Part shown: in pieces, positions 1-12,825 of the stretch
How positions within the stretch are numbered: the stretch's first letter is position 1
How the letters are laid out: each line of letters opens with the position of its first letter
Assembly (NCBI GenBank): GCA_964019135.1
Contig: OZ025256.1
Span: 22,079,911 to 22,143,910 of the forward strand
Length of the DNA stretch: 64,000 bases
Direction of reading: 5' to 3'
From: Arenicola marina
Lineage: Eukaryota > Annelida > Polychaeta > Arenicolidae
Notes under the pieces: model-generated
Told to the model about the DNA's origin: nothing
Databases searched by the model: none
The model's input: the letters and a program-made list of their open reading frames with translations, nothing else
Translations under genes and position numbers: made by a program

Positions 1-2
1 GC

Positions 3-134
3 CACAGGCACAGTAAATCAGTGGAGGGGGGAGGCCGGGGGGGGGGGGGGGGGTGGGGGTAGGGGGCCCCACAACGTATGCGTTGTGGGGCCCCCTACCC
101 CCCCCCCCCCCTCCACTGATTTACTGTGCCTGTG
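3..134. mobile_element. hAT-like foldback MITE with G-run/C-run arms
   Basis: The two ends are perfect inverted repeats beginning CACAGGCACAGTAAATC. The complementarity continues almost to the centre, where the arms are G-rich (left) and C-rich (right), so the whole 132 bp can fold into one hairpin. The right flank GTTTACGC (135-142) would be the 8-bp target duplication. Only its last two bases, GC, are visible at window positions 1-2 on the left, and they agree. A second copy with a complete 8-bp duplication lies at 55,089-55,217. An 8-bp duplication and CA...TG termini fit the hAT superfamily. There is no coding capacity. Confidence 0.8.
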
Positions 135-148
135 GTTTACGCACACTT

Positions 149-330
149 TGATGTTGACTGCCTGGACCATTTGATCGCCAGGGAGGGTAGGGTGGGGTGG
201 GAGGGGGGAGGTTGTATTGGTGCCAGGAGTATATCGTGTGGGGGGTTTGGTGGTTAATGTTGGCATACCCAAGTAGCAGGGAATTGAGCTGGCTGGTTAT
301 TATTCATTAATCTGGCTGAAGGTAAATCAC
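149..330 (+). repeat. diverged dispersed repeat, copy A
   Basis: The order of short matching blocks (TTGACTGC, a GGAC..ATTTGA block, TTGTATTGG, GGGA.TTGAG, CATTAATC) is the same as at 36,466-36,600. They are separated by diverged G-rich sequence. The two look like old copies of one non-coding repeat. The class is unknown. Confidence 0.4.
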
Positions 331-470
331 TGATATACTTCCGATGTGCCGATCTTCTTCCGATCTACATTTTACGGTCGAATGATGTTAGAAAAAAGTG
401 GTTTATATGGTATAAGCTTAGTACATGTTCATTGCTATTATACTCTGTTTTCACAACGATATGAAATATT

Positions 471-607
471 AAAGCCTTTTCCCAACCAGCCAGATATTTT
501 GTGCAGCTCAACGAGGTCGAGCGTGCGGCGTGATTTGACACTGTTTGAGCAGTGTCATGGCGGCCGGATCAGCACAAGAAAATGTCTGGCTGGTTGGAAA
601 AAGGCTC
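471..607. mobile_element. foldback MITE flanked by AAATATT
   Basis: The left end (AGCCTTTTCCCAACCAGCC) and the right end are inverted repeats of about 33 bp with a few mismatches. Inside sits a second perfect small hairpin (GACACTG...CAGTGTC, about 538-557). The 137-bp unit is bracketed by AAATATT at 464-470 and 608-614, a 7-bp duplication, or 8 bp with one mismatch. It is non-coding and resembles a hAT-type MITE, but the superfamily is not certain. Confidence 0.65.
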
Positions 608-614
608 AAATATT

Positions 615-2053
615 CACTCTGGATACACCAGATCATCCGGAAAATGGAGTATAATAGCATTGAACATGTACTCTAACCATATAAACCATTTTAACCTGCT
701 CGATCCATAAATTATTTTAACATCGCCCCACCGTAAACCGTAGATCAGAAGGATATAGGAGGATCGGAAAGTACATCGGGCATTTACCCTCAACCCAATA
801 ATCTGCTTAAAAATCCTCGCAGACACCAGTTTAGGACATAAGTTAATCATTTATTTTATATATATACAAGGTGATGGAGGTGATAGTTGGTGATGGCAAT
901 GGGAGGTCGCTGGGTCCTGGTGGAGCGTGACAAGTCACCCAACCATGACAGCATGTCTCAATCCCTTGCAGTTCTGGTATATGTGACGTCGAAACTATAC
1001 TGTTTATCAACACATTGTCATGGGTAAAATATAGATATGGCCAAGTATCCCCTAATTAGTATGGTATTACTGATCCTTGTAGGTTAAATCCCGTGGGGTG
1101 AGGATAGCATCTAATACCTTAAGGTAATGAAATTAGCACCAAATTTATAGCCCTAAATATACAGTTATTCTAATAGGTACGTGTCCTGTGTCATTTGTTG
1201 CTTAAAAATTTCAAATGACATATTTCATTGAGCTGTGAGGGGACATGGTGACGCATATTAAAAAGTTAGCGAGCAGACTACGCAATATTTTATTTAAATA
1301 AATGTCCCAGTATTTTTTGCATATTCCATACATTTAAGGAGCTCTGGAAACTGGGGCCAACCTACTGGCCTTCATATCAGAATCACTGAATATATAGAAC
1401 CAAGGCTCAATGGAGATAAATTTATAGGTATACACAATGATGAATATCCTTAGATCATTCCCAATATGTTACACTGCAGTTTTGTGTTATGCTGAACAAT
1501 CATATTCAAGCATAGACCTCAGCTGATTATATAATATCCATTCCCTGTAACTGTAATGATAAAATATGAGTGCAGGTCCCTTCCTGTACCTGTTCTTTGA
1601 TGTGTGCAGGTCATGTTACATCACATGTGTGAAATAGGTGGAGGTGGGGGGGCTAGTGGAGAGTAGTAATTTGTGGCGGCAGCAAGTGAAATGAAAAATC
1701 CATTCCAGAGAAAATGAAATAACCCTTCACCACCACTACTCTTACTTTTTCCCCATGTATAGCTTTGATGAACCATTCCAACCAAACGTGCAGAGGTCAA
1801 AATCGACATGTGCAGGTCATCTAACATCACATGTGTGAAACCTGCACTCGATGCAGAACAGGGCAGGTCTTGTCATTTGGCAGCAGTTGGCTTGTCAACT
1901 GAACTGATTTTTTTATGAATTAATATAACCTGCATATGGGAGCTTATTGAGGTTTGCTGTAACTAGCTTGCCAACGTACATTGAATCAATAATAATTTAT
2001 ACACACATTTATAGTGATCTCAATTATAAGTCTTCATTTCTTCTTATTTATAG
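615..2053. other. non-coding stretch, no gene seen
   Basis: AT-rich sequence without a convincing reading frame or splice-framed exon. A 32-bp direct repeat (TGTGCAGGTCAT..., about 1603-1635 and 1809-1841) is the only structure I see. Confidence 0.6.
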
Positions 2054-5000
2054 TATCCAGAGACACCCAAGAGACACCCACGCCGTCACGGCAGAGCAAG
2101 GCATCCGGAGCACCCCAGCGCCCGCTCAGTCATACACCTGTATCCAGAGACACCCATTCAGTCAAGGCAGACCAGGACATCCAGAGCACCCCAGTGCCCG
2201 CTCAGTCCTGGACCTGTATCCAGAGACACCCTCTCAATCATGGCAGACCAGGGCATCCGGAGCACCCTAGCGCCCGCTCAGTCCTGCACCTGTATCCAGA
2301 GACACCCATTCAGTCAAGGCAGACCAGGACATCCGGAGCACACTAGCGCCCGCTCAGTCATACACCTGTATCCAGAGACACCCATTCAGTCAAGGCAGAC
2401 CAGGACATCCGGAGCACACTAGCGCCCGCTTAGTCCTGCACCTGTATCCAGAGACACCCTCTCAATCATGGCAGACCAGGGCATCCGGAGCACCCCACCA
2501 CCCGCTCAGTCATGCACCTGTATCCAGAGACACCCACTCAATCATGGCAGACCAGGACATCCGGAGCACCCCAGTGCCCGCTCAGTCCTGGACCTGTATC
2601 CAGAGACACCCTCTCAATCATGGCAGACCAGGGCATCCGGAGCACCTTAGCCCCCGCTCAGTCCTACACCTGTATCCAGAGACACCCATTCAATCATGGC
2701 AGACCAGGGCATCCGGAGCACCCTAGCGCCTGCTTAGTCCTGCACCTGTATCCAGAGATACCCACGTAGTCATGGCAGACCAGGGCATCCGGAGCACCCC
2801 AGCACCCGCTCAGTCCTGCACCTGTATCCAGAAACACCCACTCAATCATGGCAGACCAGGACATCCGGAGCACCCCAGTGCTCGCTCAGTCCTGCACCTG
2901 TATCCAGAGACACCCACTCAATCATGGCAGACCAGGGCATCCGGAGCACCCTAGCCCACGCTCAGTCCTGCACCTGTATCCAGAGACACCCACTCAATCA
3001 TGGCAGACCAGGGCATCCGGAGCACCACAGCGCCCGCTCAGTCCTGCACCTGTATCCAGAGACACCCACTCAATCATGGCAGACCAGGGCATCCGGAGCA
3101 CCCTAGCCCACGCTCAGTCCTGCACCTGTATCCAGAGACACCCACTCAATCATGGCAGACCAGGGCATCCGGAGCACCCTAGCGCCCGCTCAGTCCTGCA
3201 CCTGTATCCAGAGACACCCACCCACTCAATCAAGGCAGACCAGGACATCCGGAGCACCGCAGCGTCTGCTTAGTCCTGCACCTGTATGCAGAGACACCCA
3301 CTCAGTCATGGCAGACCAGGGCATCCGGAGCACCCCAGCACCCGCTCAGTCCTGCACCTGTATCCAGAGACACCCACCCACTCAATCAAGGCAGACCAGG
3401 ACATCCGGAGCACCGCAGCGTCTGCTTAGTCCTGCACCTGTATGCAGAGACACCCACTCAGTCATGGCAGAACAAGGCATCCGGAGCACCCTAACGCCCG
3501 CTCAGTCCTGCACCTGTATCCAGAGACACCGACTCAATCAAGGCAGACCAGGACATCCGGAGCACCCTAGCCCCCGCTCAGTCCTGCACCTGTATCCAGA
3601 GACACCCATTCAATCATGGCAGACCAGGGCATCCGGAGCACCCTAGCGCCCGCTCAGTCATGCACCTGTATCCAGAGACACCCACTCAATCATGGCAGAC
3701 CAGGACATCCGGAGCACCCTAGCGCCCGCTCAGTCATGCACCTGTATCCAGAGACACCCATTCAATCATGGCAGACCAGGGCATCCGGAGCACCCTAGCG
3801 CCCGCTCAGTCATGCACCTGTATCCAGAGACACCCACTCAATCATGGCAGACCAGGACATCCGGAGCACCCCAGTGCCCGCCCAGTCCTGCATCTGTATC
3901 CAGAGACACCCACTCAATCATGGCAGACCAGGGCATCCGGAGCACCCCAGTGTCCGCTTAGTCCTGCACCTGTATCCAGAGACACCCACTCAATCATGGC
4001 AGACCAGGACATCCGGAGCACCCTAGCCCACGCTCAGTCCTGCACCTGTATCCAGAAACACCCACTCAATCATGGCAGACCAGGACATCCGGAGCACCCC
4101 AGTGTCCGCTCAGTCCTGCACCTGTATCCAGAGACACCCACTCAATCAAGGCAGACCAGGACATCCGGAGCACCCTAGCCCACGCTCAGTCCTGCACCTG
4201 TATCCAGAAACACCCACTCAATCATGGCAGACCAGGACATCCGGAGCACCCCAGTGCCCGCTTAGTCCTGCACCTGTATGCAGAGACACCCACTCAATCA
4301 AGGCAGACCAGGACATCCGGAGCACCGCAGCGTCTGCTTAGTCCTGCACCTGTATGCAGAGACACCCACTCAGTCATGGCAGACCAGGGCATCCGGAGCA
4401 CCCCAGCACCCGCTCAGTCCTGCACCTGTATCCAGAGACACCCACCCACTCAATCAAGGCAGACCAGGACATCCGGAGCACCGCAGCGTCTGCTTAGTCC
4501 TGCACCTGTATGCAGAGACACCCACTCAGTCATGGCAGAACAAGGCATCCGGAGCACCCTAGCGCCCGCTCAGTCATGCACCTGTATCCAGAGACACCCA
4601 TTCAATCATGGCAGACCAGGGCATCCGGAGCACCCTAGCGCCCGCTCAGTCATGCACCTGTATCCAGAGACACCCACTCAATCATGGCAGACCAGGGCAT
4701 CCGGAGCACCCCACCACCCGCTCAGTCATGCACCTGTATCCAGAGACACCCACTCAATCATGGCAGACCAGGACATCCGGAGCACCCCAGTGCCCGCTCA
4801 GTCCTGGACCTGTATCCAGAGACACCCTCTCAATCATGGCAGACCAGGGCATCCGGAGCACCTTAGCCCCCGCTCAGTCCTACACCTGTATCCAGAGACA
4901 CCCATTCAATCATGGCAGACCAGGGCATCCGGAGCACCCTAGCGCCCGCTCAGTTCTGCATCTGTATCCAGAGACACCCACCCACTCAATCAAGGCAGAC

Positions 5001-5550
5001 CAGGACATCCGGAGCACCGCAGCGCTTGCTTAGTCCTGCACCTGTATCCAGAGACACCCACTCAGTCATGGCGGACCAGGGCATCCGGAGCACCTTAGCC
5101 CCCGCTCAGTCCTACACCTGTATCCAGAGACACCCATTCAATCATGGCAGACCAGGGCATCCGGAGCACCCTAGCGCCCGCTCAGTTCTGCATCTGTATC
5201 CAGAGACACCCACCCACTCAATCAAGGCAGACCAGGACATCCGGAGCACCGCAGCGCTTGCTTAGTCCTGCACCTGTATCCAGAGACACCCACTCAGTCA
5301 TGGCGGACCAGGGCATCCGGAGCACCCCACCACCCGCTCAGTCATGCATCTGTATCCAGAGACACCCACTCAATCATAGCAGACCAGGGCATCCGGAGCA
5401 CCCTAGCGCCCGCTCAGTCCTGCATCTGTATCCAGAGACACCCACTCAATCAAGGCAGACCAGGACATCCGGAGCACCGCAGCGCTTGCTTAGTCCTGCA
5501 CCTGTATGCAGAGACACCCACTCAGTCATGGCAGACCAGGGCATCCGGAG
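2054..5550 (+). repeat. 76-bp minisatellite, about 46 units
   Basis: The monomer starts at TATCCAGAGACACCC and contains GGCATCCGGAGCACC and CGCCCGCTCAGTC. Most units are 76 bp; some are 80 bp because CCCA is duplicated. Variants recur in blocks: a block of three units (232 bp) at about 4,921-5,150 is repeated directly at 5,153-5,382, and variant strings from about 2.5-2.7 kb recur at 4.7-4.9 kb. Because 76 is not a multiple of three, every frame rotates through the unit, giving many overlapping pseudo-ORFs of 60-188 codons. I regard none of them as a gene. Confidence 0.95.
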
Positions 5551-5572
5551 CTCTCTCTCTCTCTCTCTCTCT
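5551..5572 (+). repeat. (CT)n microsatellite
   Basis: A pure CT dinucleotide run begins directly at the last GAG of the 76-bp array. Confidence 0.9.
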
Positions 5573-6514
5573 TCCTCTTGATGAGGCCACTTTTGGTAAC
5601 CGGGATAGTGTTATGCTATATATCTATAATTTTCGTGCCGGTTAATTTTCTCTCCTTTTGCCAGTATATGTACTCCGATTGTGCCTGTCGAATCGCATTA
5701 AATTTATTGTCATACATTCATTTCCTTTCAACTTATTACAAGATTTCGATGGGTAAAATGGCCTTTGTAACCCGACTTCGAATTTTTAGTTTTAAGGGGT
5801 TAGCAAACGTCTTCATGGAAAATAGAATACGTTTACTTGCACTCTCCCAAAAATATTAAAAAAATTCACTATCCTCCCATTTTTCATTCTCGCCTTTTTT
5901 CAAACCAAACCATATAAGAATTTCTCCTATACCATGTTACTCGACATGCCCAGTCAAGTTCAGAACGTCGGATTTCTCACGTTAGCAATTATGACCGCCT
6001 TTACATACGCCATTTTGGCACATTTCTTGCAATTTCAACCGGATTTTTTGCACCATGCATTTCTTTAATCATTTACCTAAACATTTGCCTACATTTTGGC
6101 AAAGTTTGTGCGAGAATTTACAAGATTTACATAGCAAAGCGTTTCGCCCTAAATACGTTCAGTTAAACATGTTAAAGATTCATTCCATTTCTTGATTTAT
6201 TTAAATGGTAACCGCTGCACTCTTGTTGGAAAGGATTAGTAACACTTATTTCTTTCGGTTTGGGGTGTTAAACTCGTTGGCGCTGTCGTTAATATTAAAA
6301 TATTGAAAAAAATTGCGCTGCAAATGACACTTTGCAGTCCTGGCAAATATTCGCCCAATGTCTTTCCGTGCTAGAAGTTATGTCACTTTTTTTATTTAAA
6401 TTGATTTTTTGAGGCAAAGAGCTACTAAAATACACTTAATCCCGATAAAAAATTCCATCCTTTAAAGAAATGAACGCAATTCAAAATCGACGAATCAATA
6501 TTTTCGAGTGAGCA
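5573..6514. other. unique AT-rich sequence, no gene seen
   Basis: The open frame at 5,506-5,859 starts inside the minisatellite and has no recognisable protein content. Nothing else is supported. Confidence 0.5.
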
Positions 6515-6600
6515 GCGTGTGGTGAGTAAGTTGCAGAGGCCAATTTTTAGGTTACATAGACCAAAAAACAGGTTACAGCGACCATTTTGAGCAACAGAGG
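6515..6600 (+). repeat. short AGGTTACATAG-type repeat, upstream copy
   Basis: Three degenerate units of about 28 bp contain AGGTTACA followed by AGNCCA. The same units recur at 14,556-14,665, so matching repeats flank the minisatellite and zinc-finger block between them. Confidence 0.55.
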
Positions 6601-6707
6601 TGCTTCGGAAAACGCAGGATCCCCGCACGATTGGCGCAGACCCTGTCTGGTACCTTGTATTGTCGCTCACACACGAGGCTTCTGCAGACAGCGCCTTGCA
6701 GACGAAG
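6601..6707 (+). other. candidate non-coding first exon with strong donor
   Basis: The sequence ends at GACGAAG followed by GTAAGT at 6,708, a full-consensus splice donor. The next strong acceptor on this strand before recognisable coding sequence is at 12,956 (TTGCAG). I infer a 5' untranslated exon joined to the zinc-finger exon, which would put the whole 27/31-bp array in one intron. The transcription start is not defined. Confidence 0.3.
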
Positions 6708-6904
6708 GTAAGTTTCTTTCTAAGAAATCAATACATTATACATATATTCGCAAATTTATTACTTTTGGTATGCTCGGAATTAACGTGTTAACGATAATAG
6801 GCACACCCAATGATTGCAGTTATGGCTTAATGCGGTTTAAAAGTTTAATACGGAAGACATGATTAGAGTTCCACATCTCCCCTGCACAGTGCAAGCAACG
6901 GAGT

Positions 6905-7075
6905 GCCTCATCTCCCCTGTACCCCCTGAGGGCCCCAGCTCCCCTGTACCCCATGAGGAGCCCAGTTCCCCTATAATAGCCTACCCCTTGAGGACCCCAG
7001 CTCTCCTGTACTCCCTGACGACCCCAGCTCTTCTGTACTCCCTGAGGACCCAAGCTCCCCTATAATAGCCTACCC
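6905..7075 (+). repeat. 27-bp minisatellite, left flank of the nested array
   Basis: These are degenerate units of the form CCCCCTGAGGACCCCAGCTC plus CCCTGTA. They match the array at 10,886-12,825 rather than the 31-bp units that follow, and include transitional units with TATAATAGCCTA. Confidence 0.8.
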
Positions 7076-10000
7076 CCTGAGGACCCCAGCTCCCCTATAG
7101 CCTACCCCTTGGGGACCCAGCTCCCCTATAGCCTACCCCTTGGGGACCCCAGCTCCCCTATAGCCTACCCATTGGGGACCCAGCTTCCCTATAGCCTACC
7201 CCTTGGGGGCTCAGCTCCCCATAGCCTAACCCTTGGGGACCCAGCTCCCCTATAGCCTACCCCTTGAGGACCCAGCTCCCCTATAGCCTACCCCTTGGGG
7301 ACCCAGCTCCCCTATAGCCTACCCCTTGGGGACCCCAGCTCCCCTATAGCCTACCCCTTGGGGACCCAGCTCCCCTATAGCCTACCCCTTGGGGGCCAAG
7401 CTCCCCATAGCCTACCCCTTGGGGACCCAGCTCCCCTATAGCCTACCCCTTGAGGACCCAGCTCCCCTATAGCCTACCCCTTGGGGACCCAGCTCCCCTA
7501 TAGCCTACCCCTGTAAGGGGACCCAGCTCCCCTATAGCCTACCCATTGGGGACCCAGCTCCCCTATAGCCTACCCCTTGGGGGCTCAGCTCCCCATAGCC
7601 TACCCCTTGGGGACCCAGCTCCCCTATAGCCTACCCCTTGAGGACCCAGCTCCCCTATAGCCTACCCCTTGGGGACCCAGCTCCCCTATAGCCTACCACT
7701 TGGGGACCCCAGCTCCCCTATAGCCTATCCCTTGGGGACCCAGCTCCCCTATAGCCTACCCCTTGGGGACCCAACTTCCCTATAGCCTACCCCTTGGGGA
7801 CCCAGCTCCCCTATAGCCTACCCCATGGGGACCCAGCTCCCCTATAGCCTACCCCTATAGCCTACCCCTTGGGGACCCAGCTCCCCTATAGCCTACCCCT
7901 TGGGGACCCAGCTCCCCTGTAGCCTACCCCTTGGGGATCCAGCTCTCCTATAGTAGCCTACCCCTTGGGGACCCAGCTCCCCTATAGCCTACCCCTTGGG
8001 GACCCAGCTCCCCTATAGCCTACCCCTTGGGGGCCAAGCTCCCCATAGCCTACCCCTTGGGGACCCAGCTCCCCTATAGCCTACCCCTTGGGGACCCAGC
8101 TCCCCTATAGCCTACCCCTTGGGGGCCAAGCTCCCCATAGCCTACCCCTTGGGGACCCAGCTCCCCTATAGCCTACCCCTTGAGGACCCAGCTCCCCTAT
8201 AGCCTACCCCTTGGGGACCCAGCTCCCCTATAGCCTACCCCTGTAAGGGTCCCCAGCTCCCCTATAGCCTACCCATTGGGGACCCAGCTCCCCTATAGCC
8301 TACCCCTTGGGGGCTCAGCTCCCCATAGCCTACCCCTTGGGGACCCAGCTCCCCTATAGCCTACCCCTTGAGGACCCAGCTCCCCTATAGCCTACCCCTT
8401 GGGGACCCAGCTCCCCTATAGCCTACCCCTTGGGGACCCCAGCTCCCCTATAGCCTATCCCTTGGGGACCCAGCTCCCCTATAGCCTACCCCTTGGGGAC
8501 CCAACTTCCCTATAGCCTACCCCTTGGGGACCCAGCTCCCCTATAGCCTACCCCTTGGGGACCCAGCTCCCCTATAGCCTACCCCTTGGGGACCCAGCTC
8601 CCCTATAGCCTACCCCTTGGGGACCCAGCTCCCCTGTAGCCTACCCCTTGGGGATCCAGCTCTCCTATAGTAGCCTACCCCTTGGGGACCCAGCTCCCCT
8701 ATAGCCTACCCCTTGGGGACCCAGCTCCCCTATAGCCTACCCCTTGGGGGCCAAGCTCCCCATAGCCTACCCCTTGGGGACCCAGCTCCCCTATAGCCTA
8801 CCCCTTGAGGACCCAGCTCCCCTATAGCCTACCCCTTGGGGACCCAGCTCCCCTATAGCCTACCCCTGTAAGGGTCCCCAGCTCCCCTATAGCCTACCCA
8901 TTGGGGACCCAGCTCCCCTATAGCCTACCCCTTGGGGGCTCAGCTCCCCTATAGCCTACCCCTTGGGGACCCAGCTCCCCTATAGCCTACCCCTTGAGGA
9001 CCCAGCTCCCCTATAGCCTACCCCTTGGGGACCCAGCTCCCCTATAGCCTACCCCTTGGGGACCCCAGCTCCCCTATAGCCTACCCCTTGGGGACCCAGC
9101 TCCCCTATAGCCTACCCCTTGGGGACCCAACTTCCCTATAGCCTACCCCTTGGGGACCCAGCTCCCCTATAGCCTACCCCTTGGGGACCCAGCTCCCCTA
9201 TAGCCTACCCCTTGGGGACCCAGCTCCCCTATAGCCTACCCCTTGGGGACCCAGCTCCCCTGTAGCCTACCCCTTGGGGATCCAGCTCTCCTATAGTAGT
9301 CTACCCCTTGGGGACCCAGCTCCCCTATAGCCTACCCCTTGGGGACCCAGCTCCCTTACAGCCTACCCCTTGGGGACCCAGCTCCCCTGGAGCCTACCCC
9401 TTGGGGATCCAGCTCTCCTATAGTAGCCTACCCCTTGGGGACCCAGCTCCCCTATAGTAGCCTACCCCTTGGGGACCCAGCTCCCCTATAGCCTACCCCT
9501 TGGACCCCAGCTCCCCTATAGCCTACCCCTTGGGGACCCCAGCTCCCCTATAGCCTACCCCTTGGACCCCAGCTCCCCTGTAGCCTACCCCTTGGGGATC
9601 CAGCTCTCCTATAGTAGCCTACCCCTTGGGGACCCAGCTTCCCTATAGTAGCCTACCCCTTGGGGACCCAGCTCCCTTACAGCCTACCCCTTGGGGACCC
9701 AGCTCCCCTATAGCCTACCCCTTGGACCCCAGCTCCCCTATAGCCTACCCCTTGGGGACCCCAGCTCCCCTATAGCCTACCCCTTGAGGACCCAGCTCCC
9801 CTATAGCCTACCCCTTGGGGACCCAGCTCCCCTATAGCCTACCCCTTGGGGACCCCAGCTCCCCTATAGCCTATCCCTTGGGGACCCAGCTCCCCTATAG
9901 CCTACCCCTTGCTGACCCAACTTCCCTATAGCCTACCCCTTGGGGACCCAGCTCCCCTATAGCCTACCCCTTGGGGACCCAGCTCCCCTATAGCCTACCC

Positions 10001-10885
10001 CTTGGGGACCCAGCTCCCCTATAGCCTACCCCTTGGGGGCTCAGCTCCCCATAGCCTACCCCTTGGGGACCCAGCTCCCCTATAGCCTACCCCTTGAGGA
10101 CCCAGCTCCCCTATAGCCTACCCCTTGGGGACCCAGCTCCCCTATAGCCTACCCCTTGGGGACCCCAGCTCCCCTATAGCCTACCCCTTGGGGACCCAGC
10201 TCCCCTATAGCCTACCCCTTGGGGACCCAACTTCCCTATAGCCTACCCCTTGGGGACCCAGCTCCCCTATAGCCTACCCCTTGGGGACCCAGCTCCCCTA
10301 TAGCCTACCCCTTGGGGACCCAGCTCCCCTATAGCCTACCCCTTGGGGACCCAGCTCCCCTGTAGCCTACCCCTTGGGGATCCAGCTCTCCTATAGTAGC
10401 CTACCCCTTGGGGACCCAGCTCCCCTATAGCCTACCCCTTGGGGACCCAGCTCCCTTACAGCCTACCCCTTGGGGACCCAGCTCCCCTGGAGCCTACCCC
10501 TTGGGGATCCAGCTCTCCTATAGTAGCCTACCCCTTGGGGACCCAGCTCCCCTATAGTAGCCTACCCCTTGGGGACCCAGCTCCCTTACAGCCTACCCCT
10601 TGGGGACCCAGCTCCCCTATAGCCTACCCCTTGGACCCCAGCTCCCCTATAGCCTACCCCTTGGGGACCCCAGCTCCCCTATAGCCTACCCCTTGGACCC
10701 CAGCTCCCCTGTAGCCTACCCCTTGGGGATCCAGCTCTCCTATAGTAGCCTACCCCTTGGGGACCCAGCTCCCCTATAGTAGCCTACCCCTTGGGGACCC
10801 AGCTCCCTTACAGCCTACCCCTTGGGGACCCAGCTCCCCTATAGCCTACCCCTTGGGGACCCAGATCCCCTATAGCCTACCCCCT
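7076..10885 (+). repeat. 31-bp minisatellite, about 120 units
   Basis: The consensus unit is CCCCTTGGGGACCCAGCTCC followed by CCTATAGCCTA. Length variants of 28, 32 and 34 bp recur (TATAGTAGCC adds 3 bp). Marker variants recur at long intervals, for example CTGTAAGGG near 7,511, 8,241 and 8,866, showing higher-order blocks of about 0.6-0.7 kb. The unit differs from the flanking 27-bp unit mainly by a GCCTA-type insertion, so it probably arose inside the older array. Confidence 0.95.
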
Positions 10886-12825
10886 GAGGACCCCAGCTCC
10901 CCTGTACCCCCTGAGGACACAAGCTCCCCTGTAGGCCCCGAGCGCCTCAGCTCCCCTGTACTCCCTGAGGACCCCAGGTCCCCTGTACCACCTAAGCGCC
11001 CCGGTCCCCTGTACCCCCTGAGCGCCCCAGCTCCCCTATACCCCCTGAGCGCCCCAGGTCCCCTGTACCCCCTGAGCGCCCCAGGTCCCCTGTACCCCTG
11101 AGCGCCCCAGGTCCCCTGTACCCCTGAGCGCCCCAGGTCCCCTGTACCCCCTGAGCGCCCCAGGTCCCCTGTACTCCCTGAGGATCCCAGGTCCCCTGTA
11201 CCCCCTGAGCGCCCCAGGTCCCCTGTACCCCCTGAGCGCCCCAGCTCCCCTGTACCCCCTGAGCGCCCCAGTTCCCCTGTACCCCCTGAGCGCCCCAGCT
11301 CCCCTATACCCCCTGAGCGCCCCAGGTCCCCTGTACCCCCTGAGCGCCCCAGGTCCCCTGTACCCCTGAGCGCCCCAGCTCCCCTGTACCCCCTGAGCGC
11401 CCCAGGTCCCCTGTACCCCCTGAGCGCCCCAGGTCCCCTGTACTCCCTGAGGATCCCAGGTCCCCTGTACCCCCTGAGCGCCCCAGGTCCCCTGTACCCC
11501 CTGAGCGCCCCAGCTCCCCTGTACCCCCTGAGCGCCCCAGGTCCCCTGTACCCCCTGAGCGCCCCAGTTCCCCTATGCCCCCTGAGCGCCCCAGGTCTCC
11601 TGTACCCCCTGAGCACCCCACTCCCCTGTACCCCCTGAGCGCCCCAGGTCTCCTTTACCCCCTGAGCGCCCCAGCTCCCCTGTACCCCCTGAGCACCCCA
11701 GGTCTCCTGTACTCCCTGAGCGCCCCAGTTCCCCTATACCCCCTGAGCGCCCCAGTTCCCCTGTACCCCCTGAGCGCCCCAGGTCCCCTGTACCCCCTGA
11801 GCGCCCCAGCTCCCCTGTACCCCCTGAGCGCCCCAGGTCCCCTGTACCCCCTGAGCGCCCCAGTTCCCCTATGCCCCCTGAGCGCCCCAGGTCTCCTGTA
11901 CCCCCTGAGCACCCCACTCCCCTGTACCCCCTGAGCGCCCCAGGTCTCCTTTACCCCCTGAGCGCCCCAGCTCCCCTGTACCCCCTGAGCGCCCCAGGTC
12001 CCCTGTACTCCCTGAGCGCCCCAGTTCCCCTATACCCCCTGAGCGCCCCAGTTCCCCTGTACCCCCTGAGCGCCCCAGCTCCCCTATACCCCCTGAGCGC
12101 CCCAGGTCCCCTGTACCAACTGAGCGCCCCCGGTCCCTTGTACCCCCTGAGCGCCCCAGCTCCCCTGTACCCCCTGAGCGCCCCAGGTCCCCTGTACCCC
12201 CTGAACGCCCCAGTTCCCCTATGCCCCCTGAGCGCCCCAGGTCTCCTGTACCCCCTGAGCCCCCCACTCCCCTATACCCACTGAGCGCCCCAGTACCCCT
12301 GTACCCCCTGAGCGCCCCAGCTCCCCTGTACCCCTGAGCGCCCCAGGTCCCCTGTACTCCCTAAGCGCCCCAGGTCCCCTGTACTCCCTGAGCGCCCCAG
12401 GTCCCCTGTACCCCCTGAGCGCCCCAGGTCCCCTGTACCCCCTGAGCGCCCCCGGTCCCCTGTACGCCCTGAGCTCCCCACCTCCCGTGTTCATCCTGAG
12501 CGCCCCAGGTCCCCTGTACCCCTTGAGCGCCCCCGGTCCCCTGTACCCCCTGAGCGCCCCAGCTCCCCTGTACCCCTGAGCGCCCCAGGTCCCCTGTACT
12601 CCCTAAGCGCCCCAGGTCCCCTGTACTCCCTGAGCGCCCCAGGTCCCCTGTACCCCCTGAGCGCCCCAGGTCCCCTGTACCCCCTGAGCGCCCCCGGTCC
12701 CCTGTACGCCCTGAGCTCCCCACCTCCCGTGTTCATCCTGAGCGCCCCAGGTCCCCTGTACCCCTTGAGCGCCCCCGGTCCCCTGTACCCCTTGAGCGCC
12801 CCTGCCCCCGTGTTCACCCTGGGCG
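10886..12825 (+). repeat. 27-bp minisatellite, about 72 units
   Basis: The consensus is CCCCCTGAGCGCCCCAGGTC followed by CCCTGTA, with alternating CAGGT, CAGCT and CAGTT variants and occasional 26-bp units. Blocks repeat, for example about 11,575-11,870 and 11,871-12,240, and 12,300-12,500 and 12,545-12,740. Since 27 is a multiple of three, long frames stay open on both strands: PLSAPGPLYP-like repeats on plus and GTGDLGRSG-like repeats on minus. This periodicity is explained by the repeat and is not evidence for a gene. Confidence 0.95.

Noticed and set aside
349..366. TCTTCCGATCT, matching the end of a common sequencing adapter
   Set aside because: Only 11 bases match and the flanking bases differ, so chance is more likely than contamination.
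2054..5550. Many overlapping open frames of 60-188 codons (ADQGIRST... type)
   Set aside because: They rotate through all three frames because the 76-bp unit is not a multiple of three, and they end wherever the unit carries TAG. This is a product of the repeat.
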